A DNA stretch of 64,000 bases from Adineta ricciae. Taxonomy: Eukaryota > Rotifera > Eurotatoria > Adinetida > Adinetidae. Made by a program: the position numbers and the translations under genes. The notes under the pieces were generated by a model. The model was not told where the DNA came from and searched no databases. It saw only the letters and a program-made list of their open reading frames with translations. Below are positions 57,741 to 64,000 of the stretch, piece by piece (position 1 is the stretch's first letter; each line of letters begins with the position of its first letter). The stretch lies in contig CAJNOJ010000141.1 in assembly GCA_905250025.1 (NCBI GenBank), positions 105,126 to 169,125 of the forward strand, read 5' to 3'.

Positions 57741-59979
57741 CCTTTTCTTGTTACGTGTAGAAAAAAAAAGAGAGTCGACTCATGTGTTTTACTATTTTTC
57801 TTTTTTTCGTTCTTTTCATTTTTGTGACATGTAATTATCGGCACCGTGGTGCATGTTTTTGCATTTCTAAAAGTGCACTCTGGTGGCAAAATGTAATCAG
57901 ATAAATAGACCAATCTAATATTTATCCAGAATAATATCCTTCTACGCTTGTGTAATTTTAATTAGAAAGAAGACATTTTTTAAAATTTTCTGTCATTTTC
58001 TTTTCCACCGAATCACACACAGTAGGCACATATTCGATTTGATGATAACTCAAATAGACTTATAAATTGAAAACTTTACACATTATCCTTGAAAGTCAGT
58101 CCAAACGACGTTACATCAAATTTTCTTCCTGCCATCGGCTTCTTTTTGAATCTGAGGAAATATATACTATGAAAAGTTTGGCAATGGGATCTAAGAGATT
58201 GAATTTAATCAAGATCTGAAACATACACAAGTCGATGAGAGAGAAAAATGTTTTCTACTTCCATCTATCATCGCATCACATCACAAAATTCTTCCTTCAC
58301 TTTCAGATCGAACTCATGACATACTAATAGTAATGTAACAAAGTAGATCATCCTTTTATTTGTTACATGAACACGGACGTGTAGTCGACTAGGAAATTAA
58401 ATTATTTCTTTCTGTAGAACATTAGTTAGCTGACTGAGAATAGAAATGTTCTTTGCAATTTTCGATAACAACCATTGCATGTTCACTATGGCAGCATATA
58501 TAGTGGATGGCTCAGACACGAAACTCTTGAATTCAATACGACAGCAGATATTTCTTTCCGCGATTGTTAGTATTAGTGTAGCAACAACAGACGGTCAGAG
58601 ATCTCATCTAGGAAAACTATATCACGACTCAAACCACTTTTAGCACATATCATTACTTATCACACAATATGTAATCAGTAACACTTCGAATTGTATAACT
58701 TCCTATTTACTTCATTGAGAAATGATAACATCGACTGTTCGAGCTCTGATTTTAGAGCGAAGCAAGCACGCACAGAGAAGACAACACCATAAACATGGTA
58801 CGTCTCGCAATGCTCAAACAAACTGAATACTTTCTCGTCATGATCAATTCATGGGTCCTGCTGAAAACTATCATAACTCACCACTGCATTTCACCGAACC
58901 AAAGTAAGACGGAAAACATCCAGTAATCGACCACTATCGACCGTATTCCCATCAACAGAAGCAATATGAGCACGCGTTCTGCATCTAAACTATTGTGCGC
59001 GTATCCCAAAAACCAGACACTCTTTTTTCTAACTATAAAAAATCTAGTTTATGTTGTCCATTAAAACGCAATAACACATAATTCAACCAATTGTTACTAA
59101 GTAGTAACCTCATTGTCGTCATTGAGAAATTACCTAAAATAGAAATTGTTTGAATGACTGAAATAAGTTTGTACCTGCTTATTGTTTATACAATCAATCG
59201 ACAACGTAATGATTAATCTTTCCGTTTGACTTTCTGGTATCTTTCTATTTCATGAGTGAACATCTATTTGATTTGTTCGATTATTGCGTATAACCATGTT
59301 CACTTTGCAACAAGCAACACGTTCATCATACAAGATTGGTTTTGTAGTCCAACGACCACAGTGAAGTGAACCAAGAAAGGAAGCGTCGAGGTTCATATGC
59401 AAGCCTTGTATGAATAAAACCATAGTAGTATGACATTATTCACTTCGAATATATGCGCGAATGACGGCTAGAGAACGTGATAGGAGTGACTTTTAACTCT
59501 ACGAAATAAGTTTTATAATCCCTACTGGTATAAAATTCTTCAATTGTTTTCGTTTCGGTCATTGACTTCCTCTCTTACTAATTAAGCAAGATATAGTATC
59601 TTGACAATGGATACAAAATTGTGTCTTTGATTTCATCCTGTAATAATAATATACTTGCTGTTCATAAGAAATTTTCTTTTGCATTCGACTTCGCTTCCGA
59701 CAAAAACTGTATTTTGACCTGAACTTGAATCATTTTATATATAGATTCAGCGATTTTGTGATCTTTTTGATGAACGTATCAATGGTACGAAGACCGAGTT
59801 CAAGAGCAGATGATACGAGAATATGTTGGTGAATACTGAACGGTCCGATTTACTTCGTGACCTGAATGTTCTAATCTAATTTTCATTTCAAACGATCATG
59901 AAACGAATGTGATTGATATTGTTGGTTGATTGCTTTTTTTAATTTATCCAATTAATTATTTTTCTACACACCTTCAAAA
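57741..59979. other. Intergenic, copy B
   Basis: Counterpart of 39946-41460 plus the insertion described separately. No conserved coding frame recognised. Confidence 0.5.
58400..59125. mobile_element. Copy-B-specific 726-bp insertion with candidate 7-bp target duplication
   Basis: Flanked by GAAATTA at 58393-58399 and 59126-59132; copy A has one GAAATTA at the same place (40511-40517). That is the pattern of an insertion with a 7-bp target duplication, though the word is AT-rich. The insert has no long frame (one 65-codon frame at 58446 has no family) and no clear terminal inverted repeats. CCCAAAAACCAGACACT near 59010 resembles the ends of some DNA transposons, which is weak. Best seen as a non-autonomous element or filler. 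Confidence 0.4.
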
Positions 59980-60289
59980 GCAATTGGTAATTGAAAAGGT
60001 TAAGAATAGGGTTGTTGTTTGTACGGATATTACTGAAATCATCGTTGATACAGGTGATGCCGATACCATTGCTTTAAAAACAATTGTTCTTCGCGATTAT
60101 TTCAACTTAAAATCAATAGACTCTACTCACATGTGCTTACGCTTAGATTTCCATTTGGTGAAGTTGATGATACCAATTGGACTAGACATTATAAGCGGAA
60201 GTTTTATGCGACGAGTTTTTTTTTCAAAATTACTAATCGACAACGAAGATGACGAAAACAATGAGCTTGACGACGTTGTCAAAGTCTGA
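59980..60289 (+). pseudogene. Unrecognised coding remnant
   Basis: About 100 codons open after an acceptor-like CACCTTCAAAAG: VVVCTDITEIIVDTGDADT, then FNLKSIDSTHMCLRLDF and an acidic end (DNEDDENNELDD). Copy A (41500-41640) has lost the first part and has a stop in the rest. The VVVCTDIT phrase recalls the helicase carboxyl motif but the rest does not follow. No function assigned. Confidence 0.3.
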
Positions 60290-60325
60290 TTTGTGGTCGT
60301 ACTTGGATCTTGAATAGTATACTAC

Positions 60326-61240
60326 TCATGAGAGAAACTGCTCATGTATGTAATACTCACTATTACCGTTGAGGATCTGAAATTTTTGTACACGATTATT
60401 GTACGTGTCGCTAACGTACAACGAGCCATCACTATCGAATGCCAAATCTTGTGGTCCCTTCAACTGATTTGGGTTGTTTTCATAACGACCAGAACAGTCT
60501 GCAATACAAATACTAACATCTGAATCGAATGTCCATCGAACTACTCGAATATTGCGTTCCTCGCTAAAATAAATATTTCCATGTGTATCAACAATAACTG
60601 AAGAAGGACAGTTAAGCTGGCTTAAATCACTTCCAGCTGTATCATCACCAGCAACAGTAGTTCCAAACCTAGCCTGGTAATTCCATTTTTGAACTCGATG
60701 ATTGTTACAATCAGCGGCATATGCTGCTCCAGGGTCGTCGATAAATATTCCAAACGGGCCATTCAGTTAATTAATTCCGGATCCGATAGTTTCATTTCCG
60801 GCGACTACTTGAGGAAATGAGTGGCCTGCAGCAAAGCATACTACTTGGTTATTTTCGAAGTCACTTAGATACAAGCTACTGGAACTATCCACAAATAGAT
60901 AATAACTTTCAAAAAACGACGCTGCACAAGGCATCGTTGTGGGATTTGTTGCATTTTTCGTATATCTTTTTATTCGATAGTTACGAGTATCTATAACATA
61001 GATTGATGTTTTACTGACGGAAATATCAAAAGGGCCGTAAAATTCGGCACGACTAATACCAGGTCCTGATTCAAAAATGCTCCGGTGACCATCAGCCGTA
61101 ATTGTCACTATCCAGTTGTTGTTAGTATCAGCAATATACAAAGTATCGTCATCAGATATATCTATTCCATTATTGAAATTAACAAAACTAATTGATGATC
61201 CATTTGTATAGTTCATTGGCCCAACAACCATCGTCATCAT
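60326..61240 (-). pseudogene. NHL-repeat secreted protein relic 2, copy B
   Basis: Reads through where copy A is broken (IYVIDTRNYRIKRYTKN) and keeps the last repeat (LYVSDTYNNRVQKF). It has its own stop, TAA at 60767-60769, where copy A has CAA (Gln) in GSGINQLNG. The amino end is a deletion join that removed the intron and the start of exon 2, leaving MMTMVVGPMNYTNG. So both copies are broken, by different changes. Confidence 0.75.
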
Positions 61241-62129
61241 TATCGCGAACGTCGATGAATATAAGTTTGTTTTCGATCTACAGAGAAAAGAAAAGTTCTA
61301 GCCATCTCTTAAAACAACACAACAGTGCGTCTTATCGTACACCGACAATAGAATTTCTCTGTCGAGACGCAATGGGAAAAATGGTTCATATTAATATCAC
61401 AGAAGTAGCAACGAAACGTCGATTAAGTATATAAATAATTACTGGAGAATGACTTACTGATGCAAGAAGAAATTGAAATCAACAAGAGAATAACTATATA
61501 GTCTATGAAGAAAACATCATATAAATATTAATTACCAATGAACTATTTCTATTCTATGTTCAAAGAAGAAGCGTTCTTCTCATTTTTCAATAGTATATAC
61601 ATTGTAACAATGGATACAGATACACATAAACCAGAAAGATTCGATGACATGATAATATTATAATCAAACATATCAGAAAAATCCAACGAATAAGAAAACA
61701 TTATTCAATATATTATGTATATCATATTACAGAACAAGCCAATCTCTCTTCAATGCACATTCTGTAGACAAGTGAACACTGTTTTCACCATCCTACGTGA
61801 TCATCTTTAGATCCACTCGGCGCGATGAACGCTCAACATTTCAATAAAGTACATCGTGTTTCGTTCTTATGCGCCCATAGAATCCCATGTGAAGATTGAA
61901 AATTCAAATTATTGTTTGGTCTTCTAGCAATACATGTATAATTCAACAGACATAATAAGTTTTCGTTTAAGTAAATAATAAAAGAAAAAATAAGATTGAA
62001 ATCGCAACAAACTACACCATCGAACGATCAGTAGAAAACGGAAAAGTGTCTTCTCGATATTTCGTGAGCTTCAACATAAGACTATCCTTTTTCCCTCAAC
62101 GGCATTCATTTCGAGAATACTTCAGAATA
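61241..62129. other. Intergenic upstream of the LamG gene, copy B
   Basis: Shorter counterpart of 42698-44054; it lacks two pieces present in copy A. No gene recognised. Confidence 0.5.
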
Positions 62130-64000
62130 ATGGAGACACGCAGTAATTGGCCAACAGGTGAAACGACTCATCCTAATACTACACGAAATACCTACTCGAG
62201 TAAAACTAATTTTACCGTTTTTTTCATATTGTACATACTACTCTTCTTTAGAATGCGCTCTGAGCAGAGCACGGTTCGTTATAATTGGCGTGGTTATAGG
62301 TGCTCTCATTGCTGGCATTGGTCTGGGGACAGTAGTAACAATGTACGTCAGTGATCAGTCAAAAACAAGTATTTCGATATGAAGAGTTTGCTTCATAGAT
62401 AAAGTCATAGCTGATCTTTGACTTGTAGTCGCAAGCACAACGCAAACAACAAGTAGCTCTATTACAAGTACAAGTTCAACATCAAGTAGTACTAGTAGTA
62501 CAAGTTCAACATCAAGCAGTACTAGCAGTACCAGTTCTACAACAAGTAGTACAAGTTCAACGTCTGTTACCACCACAAGTAACGATTATTATAATGACAA
62601 AAGGTACTTCAGTATCGTTTGTGTTTTTGCTTAGCGACAACGTCACCTATACCCTACTCCTACATATTTTGGTCATTTGACTCGAACTGCAATGATATGT
62701 ATAATGTATACAACGGTGTTCCTATGAACGGCGCAAGTTATACGTCACCTGGTTATACTGGTTATGGCTCTGCGCTGTCACTTGATGGAAGCAGCTCTCA
62801 GTATGTTCTTGTGTCAAATTATAAAGATATGAGATATACAAGTTTCACTTGGGAAGTATGGTCATACCCGACGAACTTGAGTAAGCAACTACTATTTTCT
62901 CTATTGGTTATTAGGTCCATTTTGTTTTACTAGCCAATTTCGACAATATGATGTTAGGTATGTGCGAAACACCAAATAATAGTAGGTGTATGCACTGGAC
63001 AATTCGAACTAATCGAACTTATTTTGGATTCTATGCCAATGATTGTCAGGGTTCAACAATTCTTCAGACAAATCGCTGGTATCACATTGCATTTGTCTAT
63101 GATTATCCTACTCTCACACAGTATATATATCTCGATGGGGTGCTTGATGGCATAAACAATTCATCAGCTCCATTTCAAGGAGCAAATGGAGTAATGACGA
63201 TTGGGGCGCTGAATACTACCAGTGGACCGCCAGCATCGTTCTGGTCAGGCTATATTGATCAAATGTCATATGTATCACGAGCAAAAACTGCAGCTGAAAT
63301 TCTCACTGATGCCACTCTGGTAGCTTATTATTCGTTCGATAATGGATCACTCCTTGATTCAGGACCCAACAAAATTAATGGAGTAGGTTTATAAGTAAAC
63401 ATCATGCGAGAAAGATTTTGAATTTTTTCCCTATAGACAGCTGTTGGTGCGAGTAGAACCGCGGGTCGTGTCAATGACTCTCTTCTCTTTAATACATCTG
63501 GTGCGTATTTCCAAGCAGGTGGGTTCACTCTTTTGGGCGTGGTTGGTCACGAATATTCTATTTCACTCTGGGTGAACAAACTATCATCTGCCAGTGCAGG
63601 TGGAACATTAGCTCATGTCTCCGGAAGGTACTGAATACACATTTTTACTGATTTTCCCCATCTACGTAGTTGTTCATAGTTCGAATGGAACATTATGGTG
63701 CATATCGATGTTGGGTCTGACCACGTCCGATGAGATTATTGGTGAAAGTTGGAATAATTCCATAGTAGCTGTACAAGGTCCAGCTCTCGTAGCAGGTGTG
63801 TGGACACATATAGTGACATCATACAGCTTGACAAACGGCGTTCGTCTTTGGATAAATGGAAGTTTGATTGGCTCGTCGCCACAATTCACTTACGCAGCGT
63901 CGAACTTAGCTAACTGGATAACAATAGGAACGACATTTTCCGATGCAGTACAGTGTGCGCATGGCAATGTCTCGATCGGACAGTTCTATGGTATGATCGA
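62130..64000 (+). CDS. Type II membrane LamG-domain protein, copy B (3' cut by window end)
   Basis: Exons match copy A in length and phase: 62130-62199, 62252-62368, 62429-62578, 62635-62880, 62934-63382, 63437-63627, 63680-64000 and beyond. Membrane segment and both LamG domains are intact as far as seen. The exon-5 donor is GTAGGT here and GTAAGT in copy A, both usable. The window ends about 28 codons before the expected stop. Confidence 0.85.

Noticed and set aside
1..64000. Tandem duplication of a whole gene cluster
   Set aside because: Every switch of copy falls on a single N, and the pieces of each copy chain through what read as exact overlaps. Interleaved homologs explain this better than a duplicated array.
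1..64000. tRNA, rRNA, CRISPR, telomeric repeats, spliced-leader gene, reverse transcriptase or transposase
   Set aside because: Looked for by eye on both strands and not recognised; a covariance-model and profile search would be needed to exclude short or diverged cases.

Overview
The window reads as nuclear DNA of a small metazoan, most likely a bdelloid rotifer (genus not determined). The DNA is AT-rich, introns are tiny (about 40-75 nt, GT...AG), genes are packed, and nearly every locus occurs as two diverged copies (a few percent apart by eye). The gene families are those expanded in bdelloids: FG-GAP and NHL propellers, kelch, LamG, arginine ADP-ribosyltransferase (ART), cysteine-less pentameric channels, plus two transporter/enzyme genes that look fungal-like.

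The key to the layout is eight single-N joins (891, 9625, 13877, 17188, 23711, 31180, 34060, 51835). They split the window into nine blocks that alternate between two homologous copies of one chromosomal region. Copy A is 892-9624, 13878-17187, 23712-31179 and 34061-51834. Copy B is 1-890, 9626-13876, 17189-23710, 31181-34059 and 51836-64000. Successive A blocks overlap by what read as exact repeats of 249, 221 and 300 bp, and the last two B blocks by 199 bp, so the window is best read as two interleaved haplotypes (or homeologs), not a tandem gene array. Two long reading frames that cross an N (an FG-GAP frame and an ART frame) are A/B chimeras.

Unzipped, the shared gene order is: triple-VWA protein (+), ICMT-like methyltransferase (+), D8C-domain relic (-), NHL relic (-), type II membrane FG-GAP protein (-), ART (-), kelch relic (+), MRH-LRR secreted protein (-), cullin (+), pentameric ligand-gated channel (-), SLC49-like transporter (-), NHL relic 2 (-), type II membrane LamG protein (+). 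Copy A continues with an ependymin-like secreted protein, an FG-GAP relic, a PARP-type zinc-finger protein, a possible GPCR fragment and half of an anion:cation symporter. Copy B carries at least 3 kb between kelch and LRR that A lacks; it holds a relic of an ART-associated domain and a membrane protein of unknown function.

Gene models were worked out exon by exon from splice sites and reading phase. Points of most interest: (1) the ART and FG-GAP genes overlap by 14 nt, but a 49-nt in-frame intron would fuse them into one membrane protein with an internal ART and an external FG-GAP region; (2) the A-copy cullin has lost the GT donor of its last intron; (3) several loci (kelch, NHL1, NHL2) are broken in both copies, partly or wholly by different mutations; (4) a mannose-6-phosphate-receptor-homology domain is fused to leucine-rich repeats. 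No tRNA, rRNA, CRISPR, spliced-leader RNA gene or intact transposon was recognised.
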